Positions 1-4,487 of a stretch of DNA of 7,488 nucleotides are shown one piece after another. The position numbers and the translations under genes were made by a program. Position 1 is the first letter of the stretch. The number at the start of each line of letters is the position of its first letter. Origin of the DNA: Actinomycetota bacterium. Its GTDB lineage: Bacteria; Actinomycetota; Thermoleophilia; UBA2241. The stretch is from assembly GCA_003132645.1 (NCBI GenBank), contig PKYM01000120.1:1-7488 (forward strand). Direction: 5' to 3'. Under the pieces are notes generated by a model. The model was not told the DNA's origin, ran no database searches, and worked only from the letters and a program-made list of their open reading frames with translations.

Positions 1-2
1 CG

Positions 3-71
3 GGTGACGACGAGCCTGAGCCGACAAGCCACGACGGCCGCGGCGAACCGACCGGCGCGGCGCTCTTTTAG
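3..71 (+). CDS. Possible C-terminal tail of a gene entering from the left edge
   Basis: An open frame enters from the left edge and stops at TAG 69-71. It would encode about 22 residues, rich in Asp, Glu, Pro and Gly and ending in GAALF. Such acidic, disordered tails are common at protein C-termini in GC-rich genomes, and the stop lies only 6 bases before the GTG of the next small ORF, which would suit an operon. A competing frame (frame 1) is also open from the edge and stops at TGA 79-81, overlapping that GTG; its third positions are even richer in G and C. The window does not show which of the two is real, so no function is assigned. Confidence 0.3.
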   Translation, partial: GDDEPEPTSHDGRGEPTGAALF

Positions 72-77
72 GCCGAC

Positions 78-164
78 GTGATCGTCAAGATCGTCTTCGT
101 GGTGATCGCCGTCGCGCTGGCCGCGCGGCTGTGGCTTTCGTATGCGCGCATGCGGCGCAGGTAG
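78..164 (+). CDS. Tiny predicted single-pass membrane peptide (28 aa)
   Basis: A GTG start at 78 opens a 28-codon frame ending in TAG at 162-164. The peptide starts MIVKIVFVVIAVALAARLW (initiator read as Met) and ends in a basic ARMRRR tail. Residues 2-20 form one uninterrupted hydrophobic stretch long enough to span a membrane, and the basic tail predicts a cytoplasmic C-terminus by the positive-inside rule. The ribosome binding site is weak (AGG about 7 bases upstream). It follows a possible gene tail at once, so it could be a translationally coupled small membrane protein. I do not recognise a family. The hydrophobicity could also be chance in GTC/ATC-rich DNA, so this stays tentative. Confidence 0.35.
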   Translation: MIVKIVFVVIAVALAARLWLSYARMRRR

Positions 165-210
165 CCACTAGCGCTCTGCTTGCCCGCTCGCGCCCGCCGC
201 AGGTAGCCAC
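157..210. repeat. 12-bp direct repeat, two copies 42 bp apart
   Basis: GCAGGTAGCCAC occurs at 157-168 and again at 199-210. The first copy contains the stop codon of the tiny ORF. The second lies in the loop of a short inverted repeat (CGCCCG at 191-196, CGGGCG at 210-215). This is the only structure seen between the tiny ORF and the end of the lyase gene at 233. There is no T-tract on either strand, so it is not a convincing intrinsic terminator. Confidence 0.55.
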
Positions 211-232
211 GGGCGCCCCATTCGCCGAGAAG

Positions 233-1648
233 CTAACGCTCCTGCTCGCCGCCGGGTCGCGGCTGCGGGCGCGGCTGCGTAAGGGCGGCCGGGTCAAGCC
301 GCTCCGCCAGCTCGTCGGCACTGAGAATGCCGCGCTCGAGCACGACCTCCGGCACCGACTTGCCGCTCCGGTAGGCCTCTTTTGCCACCTCGGCAGCGGC
401 CTCGTAGCCGATCGACGGGTTCAGGGCGGTCGCCAGACCGAGACTCTGTTCGCCCCAGCGGCGGCACTGCTGCTCGTCGGCTTCGATGCCGCATACGCAG
501 CGCTCGGCGAAGACCACCACGGCGGCGGTCAGGACCTGCAGCGAGAACAGCAGCTCGAAGGCCACCAGCGGCGTCATGACGTTGATCTCGAACTGCCCGG
601 CCTGGCCGGCCAGCGCCACGGCGGCGTCCGCGCCGATCACATGAAAGCAGACCATGTCGAGCATCTCCGCCATCACCGGGTTGACCTTGCCGGGCATGAT
701 CGAGGAGCCCGGCTGCACCGCGGGCAGGGTGATCTCGGCGATGCCGGTGCGCGGCCCGCTCGACAGCAGGCGCAGGTCGTTGGCCACCTGGACCAGGCTC
801 AACGCGGCGCCGCGCAAGGCGCCTGAGAAGGCGACGAAGTCGTCGAGGCTCTGGGTCGCCTGGACCAGGTCGTCGGCGGCCAGGAACGGCCGGCCGGCGA
901 GCTCCGACAGGCGGGCGACCATCAGGCCGGCGTACCGTGGGTCGGTGTTCAGCCCGGTGCCGGCGGCGGTGCCGCCGACGTGCAGCGCCCGGGTCTGCAC
1001 GAGCGCCTCGGCCACACGCTCACGCGCCTTGCGCACCGTCACCGCGTAGGCGGCGAACTCCTGGCCCAGACGGATAGGCACGGCGTCCTGCAGGTGCGTG
1101 CGAGCGCTCTTCAGGATGTGGCCGAACTCGGCGCCCTTGGCTTCGAGGGCCTGCTGCAGGGTGCCCAACGCCGCGCAGAGCGCGTCGGCCGGCTGCTGCA
1201 GGGCGATGCGGATCGCCGTCGGGATGTCGTCGTTGGACGACTGGCCGCGGTTAACGTCGTCGTTGGGATGGACCGGCGCATAGACGCCGCGCGGCCCGCC
1301 GCCGAGCAGCTCGTTGGCGCGGTTGGCGAGCACCTCGTTGGCATTCATGTTGTGCGAGGTGCCGGCGCCGGCCTGGAACGGGTCGACCCGGAACTGGCCG
1401 CGGTGAGCGCCGCCCAGGACCTCGTCGGCGGCGCGCACGATCGCCTCGGCCTTGTCGGGGGCCAGCAGCCCCAGCTCGCGGTTGACCTGCGCGGCGGCCT
1501 TCTTGACGAGCACGATGGCCTCGACGAACTCCGCTCGCGGCGGCAGTCCCGAGATGGGGAAGTTCTCGATGGCGCGCTGGGTCTGGATACCGTACAGGGC
1601 CTCCGACGGTACATCCTTGTCGCCCAGCGAATCGTGCTCGTGGCGCAT
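233..1648 (-). CDS. aspA: Aspartate ammonia-lyase (class II fumarase/aspartase superfamily)
   Basis: This 471-residue protein belongs to the aspartase/fumarase superfamily of cytoplasmic homotetramers that eliminate ammonia or water to give fumarate. The start region (ALYGIQTQRAIENFPISG, residues 17-34) and the C-terminal GKSVPEVVLERGIL segment (429-442) resemble aspartases, notably Bacillus AspB. Landmarks are GAGTSHNMN (94-102), GQSSND (135-140), SARTHLQDAVPIRLGQEF (181-198) and the flexible loop GSSIMPGKVNP (314-324), whose first serine (Ser315) matches the catalytic base of AspB. The SSN at 137-139 is fumarase-like; aspartases normally have STN, so malate/fumarate activity cannot be excluded. 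The ATG at 1648 is supported by GGAAGGA about 9 bases upstream. It lies 74 bases downstream of the peroxiredoxin stop on the same strand. The Pro/Arg/Gln-rich last 18 residues are an extra tail. Confidence 0.87.
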   Translation of the reverse strand: MRHEHDSLGDKDVPSEALYGIQTQRAIENFPISGLPPRAEFVEAIVLVKKAAAQVNRELGLLAPDKAEAIVRAADEVLGGAHRGQFRVDPFQAGAGTSHNMNANEVLANRANELLGGGPRGVYAPVHPNDDVNRGQSSNDDIPTAIRIALQQPADALCAALGTLQQALEAKGAEFGHILKSARTHLQDAVPIRLGQEFAAYAVTVRKARERVAEALVQTRALHVGGTAAGTGLNTDPRYAGLMVARLSELAGRPFLAADDLVQATQSLDDFVAFSGALRGAALSLVQVANDLRLLSSGPRTGIAEITLPAVQPGSSIMPGKVNPVMAEMLDMVCFHVIGADAAVALAGQAGQFEINVMTPLVAFELLFSLQVLTAAVVVFAERCVCGIEADEQQCRRWGEQSLGLATALNPSIGYEAAAEVAKEAYRSGKSVPEVVLERGILSADELAERLDPAALTQPRPQPRPGGEQER

Positions 1649-1677
1649 GTCTTGCTGTCCTTCCTTTTGGCACGACG

Positions 1678-1709
1678 GTTGTGGGCGCTACCGCCGTCGC
1701 GCCCACAAC
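1678..1709 (-). other. Intercistronic hairpin between peroxiredoxin and aspartase genes
   Basis: The arms GTTGTGGGCGC (1678-1688) and GCGCCCACAAC (1699-1709) are perfect complements over 11 bp with a 10-base loop. It sits in the 74-base gap between the peroxiredoxin stop and the aspartase start. No T-run follows it on either strand, so it does not look like a standard intrinsic terminator. It could be a Rho-independent stop of the GC-stem-only kind, an RNA-processing or stability element, or a protein-binding palindrome. Confidence 0.6.
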
Positions 1710-1722
1710 TCGACCCCTGTCG

Positions 1723-2187
1723 TTATCCCGCCTTGCTGACCGGCGCCCAGATCTCGCGGGCCGCCGCGAGCACCTGCGCCGCATGCCCCTTGGCGTGGAA
1801 CCCCCGCCAGACCTTGCGCAGCGTGCCGTCGGCATCGATCAGGAACGTGCTCCGCTTGGCCACGCCCACCATGGGGCGCGCCACGCCGAACGCCGCCGAG
1901 ACCGTGTAGTCGGTGTCGCAGAGCAGCGGGAAGCGCAGCTCGTAGTCCCGTGCGAACTCGGCGTTGGCCGCGATGGGATCGACGCTTGCCCCGATCACCT
2001 GTACGTCGAGCGCGGCGAACGCGTCGAGGAGGCCGTTGAACTCAACGGCTTCGACCGTTCAGCCCGAGGTGTTGGCCTCGGGATAGAAGTAGAGCACCAT
2101 GCGGCGCGCCGGCGCGCCGATATCGAACGTCTGCCCATCGTACGAGGTGCCGGTCACAGCCGGCGCCTTGTCGCCCTCCTTGAGCAT
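1723..2187 (-). CDS. Selenocysteine-containing peroxiredoxin, Bcp/PrxQ type (TGA = Sec43)
   Basis: This 154-residue thiol peroxidase of the AhpC/TSA (Bcp/PrxQ) family would reduce hydrogen peroxide and organic hydroperoxides in the cytoplasm. Translation starts at ATG 2187 with GGGAGGG just upstream and continues through one in-frame TGA at 2059-2061 to the stop at 1723. In Bcp proteins the active site reads YFYPxxxTPGCT; here it reads YFYPEANTSG-TGA-T, so TGA replaces the peroxidatic Cys at residue 43 while Pro36 and Thr40 of PxxxTxxC are kept. The family Arg is present in KRSTFLID (Arg112), and length matches E. coli Bcp (about 156). The resolving Cys five residues on is Val48; the only other Cys is Cys90 (PLLCD), so the protein is either one-Cys-like or uses Cys90. 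A SECIS-like hairpin follows the TGA. An ordinary caller would report only a 91-residue fragment from 1998. Pseudogene or sequencing error are the alternatives. Confidence 0.88.
2029..2052 (-). promoter_or_regulatory. Candidate bacterial SECIS element
   Basis: In the mRNA, 9 bases after the UGA, GCCGUUG (plus-strand 2043-2049) pairs perfectly with CAACGGC (2032-2038) around the loop AGUU (2039-2042). Two more pairs form below an A-C mismatch. The apical loop starts 17 bases after the UGA, within the 16-37 base window described for bacterial SECIS elements, and its second base is the G expected among the first two loop bases. The element is coding (A47-V48-E49-F50-N51-G52). Val48 uses GTT, an atypical codon in this GC-rich gene, and the stem requires it. 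It would recruit SelB with Sec-tRNA. A weaker competing pairing (AACGG with CCGUU) overlaps its 5' side. Confidence 0.8.
2059..2061 (-). other. In-frame TGA read as selenocysteine (residue 43)
   Basis: TCA on the plus strand is TGA in the frame of the peroxiredoxin, at the peroxidatic cysteine position. It is the only stop between the ATG at 2187 and the terminal stop at 1723-1725. Coding character and family similarity are intact on both sides: KEGDKAPAVTG and VLYFYP before it, VIGASVDP, RFPLLCD and STFLID after it. There is no frame shift across it. Confidence 0.86.
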
Positions 2188-2346
2188 GATCCCTCCCTGG
2201 TCGCGCCCGGCGCCTTTCGCCGCCACCCCGCGAGCATCGCGAGTGCTGCGAACGCCATCGTCGCTACCCTATTGCCAAGCGGCGGCGGCTCGAAACGGCG
2301 GGACCGCGGGACCGTGCGTAGGCGCCACCGGGCGTTGACGATGGCA

Positions 2347-2358
2347 TAGACTGAGATC
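2347..2358 (+). promoter_or_regulatory. Possible -10 element for a leaderless ferredoxin transcript
   Basis: TAGACT (2347-2352) matches the actinobacterial TANNNT -10 pattern and ends 6 bases before the ferredoxin ATG, the spacing expected if transcription begins at the start codon itself. No good ribosome binding site precedes the ATG (only TGAG), which also fits a leaderless message. There is no -35 at the right distance: TTGACG at 2335-2340 is too close. Chance occurrence is quite possible. Confidence 0.3.
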
Positions 2359-2568
2359 ATGGGCATGCGTGTGAGGATCGACTACGACAAATGTAACGGC
2401 GCCGCCGCCTGCGAGGCGGTCTGCCCAGAGGTGTTCGTCATCCGCGAGTCGGACGGTCTCGCCGACGTCCTGGAGCCTGAGCCGCACCCCACCCTTTGGG
2501 ACTGCGTGCGGCGCGCCGAGGATGCCTGCCCCGAAGACGCGATCGTGATCGAGGAGGACGAGGACTAG
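2359..2568 (+). CDS. Small single-cluster ferredoxin ([3Fe-4S] or [4Fe-4S])
   Basis: This 69-residue acidic electron carrier has one iron-sulfur cluster. Cysteines are at 12, 18, 22, 49 and 56. The motif C12-NGA-AA-C18-EAV-C22-P plus C56-P matches CxxCxxCxxxCP...CP ferredoxins, except that the second ligand position is Ala15. Loss of that ligand is typical of [3Fe-4S] ferredoxins, such as those serving cytochromes P450. The whole pattern recalls Pyrococcus furiosus ferredoxin, where Asp14 takes this place and Cys21-Cys48 form a disulfide; here Cys22 and Cys49 are in equivalent positions. The C-terminus ends in an acidic EEDED tail. ATG 2359 is chosen; ATG 2365 is a possible alternative. It is divergent from the selenoperoxiredoxin and convergent with the cupin. 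No partner enzyme is adjacent, so its redox partner is unknown. Confidence 0.88.
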   Translation: MGMRVRIDYDKCNGAAACEAVCPEVFVIRESDGLADVLEPEPHPTLWDCVRRAEDACPEDAIVIEEDED

Positions 2569-2579
2569 CACCTCGGCCT

Positions 2580-2625
2580 TTGCCCGAAGGTCGGCGCACC
2601 TCGCCCCTTGCCCGAAGGTCGGCGC
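2580..2625. repeat. 18-bp direct repeat between convergent genes
   Basis: TTGCCCGAAGGTCGGCGC occurs at 2580-2597 and 2608-2625, a 28-base period, in the 81-base spacer between the ferredoxin stop and the cupin stop. Each copy can form only a very short CCGA/TCGG hairpin, and no T-run follows. It may mark a duplicated terminator-like or repeat-family element. Confidence 0.7.
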
Positions 2626-2649
2626 TCCCTCGGCTTCCGCCTGATGCGA

Positions 2650-2991
2650 TCAGCGCTTCTCGGCGTCTCCGGTGACGTTCGGCGACGCCACGACGAAGAA
2701 GGTCAACGGGCCCAGGCCGACGTTGCTGAGCTGGTGCTCGGCGCCGACCGGCACAGCCAGCGCATCGCGCTCGCCGAGCTTGTACACGGTGCCGTCGACT
2801 GCGATCTCGGCTGTGCCGTCGAGCACCAGGTAGAGCTCCTCCTGCTCGCGGTGGACGTGCTTTGTCATCGAGCCTTCGGCCACGGTGAAGACGTTGGCCC
2901 GCAGGTTCTCGGCCCCGAGCTCGTCGGTCAGGCGTTTGACGCTGAGCGTATCGGAGACCTGATCGGTCGGGGCCGCGTGCACAATCTTCAC
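2650..2991 (-). CDS. Small single-domain cupin protein
   Basis: This 113-residue protein contains one cupin_2 domain. The metal-binding motif 1 is H45-V-H47 followed by E51/E52 and YLVLDG (54-59). Motif 2 runs from Gly73 through P81 to H85 and N90 (AVPVGAEHQLSN). His45, His47, a glutamate at 51/52 and His85 are the likely metal ligands. The substrate cannot be told from sequence: small cupins include dioxygenases, isomerases and sensor proteins. The GTG start at 2991 is preferred because AGGAGG lies 7 bases upstream. An in-frame ATG at 3033 overlaps the stop of the upstream hydrolase gene (ATGA) but lacks a ribosome binding site and would add 14 polar residues. It lies 38 bases after the hydrolase and is probably co-transcribed with it. 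Confidence 0.82.
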   Translation of the reverse strand: MKIVHAAPTDQVSDTLSVKRLTDELGAENLRANVFTVAEGSMTKHVHREQEELYLVLDGTAEIAVDGTVYKLGERDALAVPVGAEHQLSNVGLGPLTFFVVASPNVTGDAEKR

Positions 2992-2998
2992 GGAGGTG

Positions 2999-3004
2999 CC
3001 TCCT
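2999..3004 (-). promoter_or_regulatory. Ribosome binding site that decides the cupin start
   Basis: AGGAGG (minus strand) stands 7 bases before the GTG at 2991. It is among the strongest Shine-Dalgarno matches in the window and favours the short form of the cupin over the ATG at 3033. Confidence 0.7.
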
Positions 3005-3029
3005 GGTCGCTCTTCACGCCGGCTGGCGC

Positions 3030-3662
3030 TCATTTGCTGCGCGGCAGGATCTCGACCGGCAGCGGGCAGAGCTCCGAGAAACGCTGAGCGTCGTCGAGCG
3101 AGCCGACGATGGTGTCGTAGTGCATGGGCACGACGACTTTGGCGTGCAGCTTGCCGCAGGCTTCGGCCGCCTCTTCGGCGGTCATCACGTAGGTGCCGCT
3201 CACGGGGATCATGGCCACGTCGACGTCGATCTCGCTCATCTCGGCGATTACGTCGGTGTCGCCGGAATGGTAGTAGCTCGTGCCGTCGAGCTCGATGACG
3301 TAGCCGACCTTGGCGTCTTCTCGCGGGTGGAACACGACGCCGGGTTCGCGAAACTTGTTGGTGTTGTAGGCCGGCACGGCGCGAATCGTCACTCCGCCCA
3401 CGGTCACGACATCCCCCGGCGCCACTGTGCGCGTGTCGCCCTTCAGCTCGCCCGTGACCTCGGCCGGACCGACGACCACGGTCGCAGGCCGCGAAACCTT
3501 GGCGATGTCGCCCTTGTCGAAGTGGTCGGAATGCTCGTGGGTGACCAGCACGATGTCGGCCGGCGGGGCGCCCTCGGCGATGTGCCACGGATCAATGTAG
3601 ACGATCTGCGAGCCGCTGAGACGAAACGAGTCGTGCCCCAGCCAGGCAACGTGGTCGACCAT
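3030..3662 (-). CDS. Metallo-beta-lactamase-fold hydrolase, UlaG/UPF0173-like
   Basis: This 210-residue cytoplasmic protein has the metallo-beta-lactamase fold. It opens with WLGHDSFRL (7-15), typical of the UlaG/UPF0173 branch. The two-metal site is visible as THEHSDHFD (41-49; His42, His44, Asp46, His47), YHSGDTD (131-137; His132 and Asp135) and PMHYDT (179-184; His181). This set is complete, so the enzyme should be active. UlaG is an ascorbate-6-phosphate lactonase, but the general family is of unknown substrate and no ula genes are nearby, so I do not assign that reaction. ATG 3662 is chosen because the family N-terminus begins there and AAGGGGG precedes it; an upstream ATG at 3734 adds 24 residues of no family character. 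The cupin gene follows directly. Confidence 0.87.
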   Translation of the reverse strand: MVDHVAWLGHDSFRLSGSQIVYIDPWHIAEGAPPADIVLVTHEHSDHFDKGDIAKVSRPATVVVGPAEVTGELKGDTRTVAPGDVVTVGGVTIRAVPAYNTNKFREPGVVFHPREDAKVGYVIELDGTSYYHSGDTDVIAEMSEIDVDVAMIPVSGTYVMTAEEAAEACGKLHAKVVVPMHYDTIVGSLDDAQRFSELCPLPVEILPRSK

Positions 3663-3717
3663 GAGAGCCCCCTTCTCTTTCGCGGCGAGGAGATCCCCCG
3701 CCTCAGTAGGGAGTCTG

Positions 3718-3749
3718 CCCACGGACCGCGTCAACGAGTCGTCCGTGGG
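3718..3749. other. Perfect 9-bp inverted repeat upstream of the hydrolase gene
   Basis: CCCACGGAC (3718-3726) and GTCCGTGGG (3741-3749) flank a 14-base centre. It lies 56 bases upstream of the hydrolase start. A minus-strand TTGACG (3729-3734) falls in the centre and could be a -35 element, with a poor -10 (CCTACT) 18 bases on. That layout would suit an operator over a promoter, but the promoter match is weak. Confidence 0.45.
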
Positions 3750-3758
3750 TGGCTGGCG

Positions 3759-3801
3759 CCTCGTTAGCGCGTCGCTCGTACCTCGTTAGCGCGTCGCTCG
3801 T
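3759..3801. repeat. Tandem 21-bp direct repeat (22-bp period)
   Basis: A 21-base unit beginning CCTCGTTAGCGCG and ending GTCGCTCGT is present at 3759-3779 and again, identical, at 3781-3801, separated by one A. It is in the spacer between the cold-shock terminator and the hydrolase gene. The 22-base period is about two helical turns, so both copies present the same face of the DNA; this could be a pair of operator sites or recent slippage. Confidence 0.85.
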
Positions 3802-3807
3802 GTCGGC

Positions 3808-3861
3808 AAAACGAAAAGACGGGCGGGGGCGGTCGCCGACAGGCGACCGTCCCCGCCCGTC
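3808..3861 (-). terminator. Intrinsic terminator of the cold-shock gene
   Basis: Two 20-base arms (3818-3837 and 3842-3861) pair with a single mismatch around a 4-base loop. On the minus strand the stem is followed by the T-rich run TTTTCGTTTT (complement of 3808-3817). It begins about 32 bases after the cold-shock stop codon, the expected place for a Rho-independent terminator, and separates that gene from the hydrolase-cupin pair. Confidence 0.92.
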
Positions 3862-3893
3862 CGGGCGTTTGGGTTAGAGAGCGCTTGGGACGC

Positions 3894-4184
3894 TCAGACC
3901 TCTTCGTCGGATGACGCTTCGACTTCGGCTTCGGCTTCCGCTTCGGGCTCTGGTTCGGCCGCGGCGGCGGGGGCGGGTGCGGCGGCGGACGCCGGCTTGA
4001 CGTCGGTGGCCTGCGGGCCCTTGCGACCTTCGCTCAGCTCGAATTCGACTCGCTGGTTTTCTTCGAGCCCCGTGGTGCCGGGAGCGAGACCGGTCACGTG
4101 CACGAAGATGTCGCCGCCTTCGTCTTGCGTGATGAAACCGTAGCCCTTCTGCGTCGAAAACCACTTGACTGTACCTTGAGGCAC
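3894..4184 (-). CDS. Cold-shock protein with an acidic Ala/Glu/Pro tail
   Basis: This 96-residue single-stranded nucleic-acid-binding protein is likely an RNA chaperone. The cold-shock (OB-fold) domain covers residues 2-64: GTVKWFSTQKGYGFI carries RNP1 (KGYGFI, 13-18), and DIFVHV (25-30) is RNP2. Position 30 is Val where most family members have Phe (FVHFS). The usual protein ends near residue 67; here a low-complexity tail rich in Ala, Pro and Glu and ending SSDEEV adds about 30 residues, strongly acidic. Acidic tails on RNA chaperones can weaken or tune binding, but that is inference. The GTG start at 4184 is fixed by GAGGAGG 5 bases upstream and by the family N-terminus; the frame is open to 4304 but that extension has no family character. 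It is a single-gene unit with its own candidate promoter and terminator. Confidence 0.93.
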   Translation of the reverse strand: MPQGTVKWFSTQKGYGFITQDEGGDIFVHVTGLAPGTTGLEENQRVEFELSEGRKGPQATDVKPASAAAPAPAAAAEPEPEAEAEAEVEASSDEEV

Positions 4185-4189
4185 CTTTT

Positions 4190-4196
4190 CCTCCTC
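4190..4196 (-). promoter_or_regulatory. Ribosome binding site fixing the cold-shock GTG start
   Basis: GAGGAGG (minus strand) lies 5 bases before the GTG at 4184, which makes the 96-residue form far likelier than any upstream start. Confidence 0.75.
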
Positions 4197-4309
4197 AGTT
4201 CTGGAGCGTGCCCGTATGCCGACCTGTGCGAGGGCTACGGTGTGCGCTCGGCCGGATCGCGGCGCAGGTGAGCGTCCGGCCATTGCTTTCCTTCGATGCG
4301 CCACAAGGT

Positions 4310-4338
4310 AGTGTACGCACAGATTCCGTCGATTGAAA
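4310..4338 (-). promoter_or_regulatory. Candidate promoter of the cold-shock gene
   Basis: On the minus strand TTTCAA (4333-4338) and TACACT (4310-4315) are 17 bases apart. The -10 fits TANNNT; the -35 keeps only three of six consensus bases. Transcription would begin near 4303, giving a leader of about 120 bases before the GTG. Long leaders are characteristic of cold-shock mRNAs. The surrounding bases are locally less GC-rich than the rest of the window, as promoters often are. Confidence 0.4.
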
Positions 4339-4487
4339 CCCGGCCGGCCCGTTGCTATCGGCAGCGTCCGAGGGGTGACAGAAGGCTCACTGCCGGCTTC
4401 GCCGCAAGACGCCGGCGGCGCGTGGCCGGCGCGTTGGCAGCGCGTGGCCGGCGCGGCACGTGGCCGGCGGGCCGCCGAAGGGCTCTT
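4339..4487. other. GC-rich spacer with three short repeats
   Basis: No gene is seen between the metW stop and the cold-shock promoter. CGTGGCCGGCG occurs at 4421-4431, 4443-4453 and 4459-4469. The stretch is extremely GC-rich and may act as a Rho-independent or Rho-dependent end region for the met cluster, but no stem with a T-run was found. Confidence 0.5.

Noticed and set aside
980..1909. A 309-residue plus-strand frame over the aspartase gene
   Set aside because: Antisense shadow of a well-supported lyase, with no family features.
1723..1998. The peroxiredoxin as a 91-residue gene starting at ATG 1998
   Set aside because: The fragment starts in mid-domain and lacks the active site; an intact start, ribosome binding site and the family N-terminus lie upstream in the same frame.
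1723..2187. The peroxiredoxin as a pseudogene
   Set aside because: The single stop falls exactly on the catalytic residue, no other lesion exists, and a SECIS-like stem follows. A pseudogene would place a stop at random.
2335..2352. TTGACG plus TAGACT as a complete ferredoxin promoter
   Set aside because: The two boxes are only 6 bases apart, far below the 16-18 needed.
2992..3588. N-terminal extension of the cupin frame to 312 residues
   Set aside because: The extra part is an Arg-rich shadow of the metallo-hydrolase; a strong ribosome binding site marks GTG 2991.
3759..3801. CRISPR-like repeat
   Set aside because: Only two copies with a one-base spacer and no cas genes; it is a simple tandem duplication.
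4185..4487. A tRNA-Sec (selC) or other RNA gene in the larger spacers
   Set aside because: No cloverleaf arms, TCA anticodon loop or T-loop motif were found by eye in any of the spacers.
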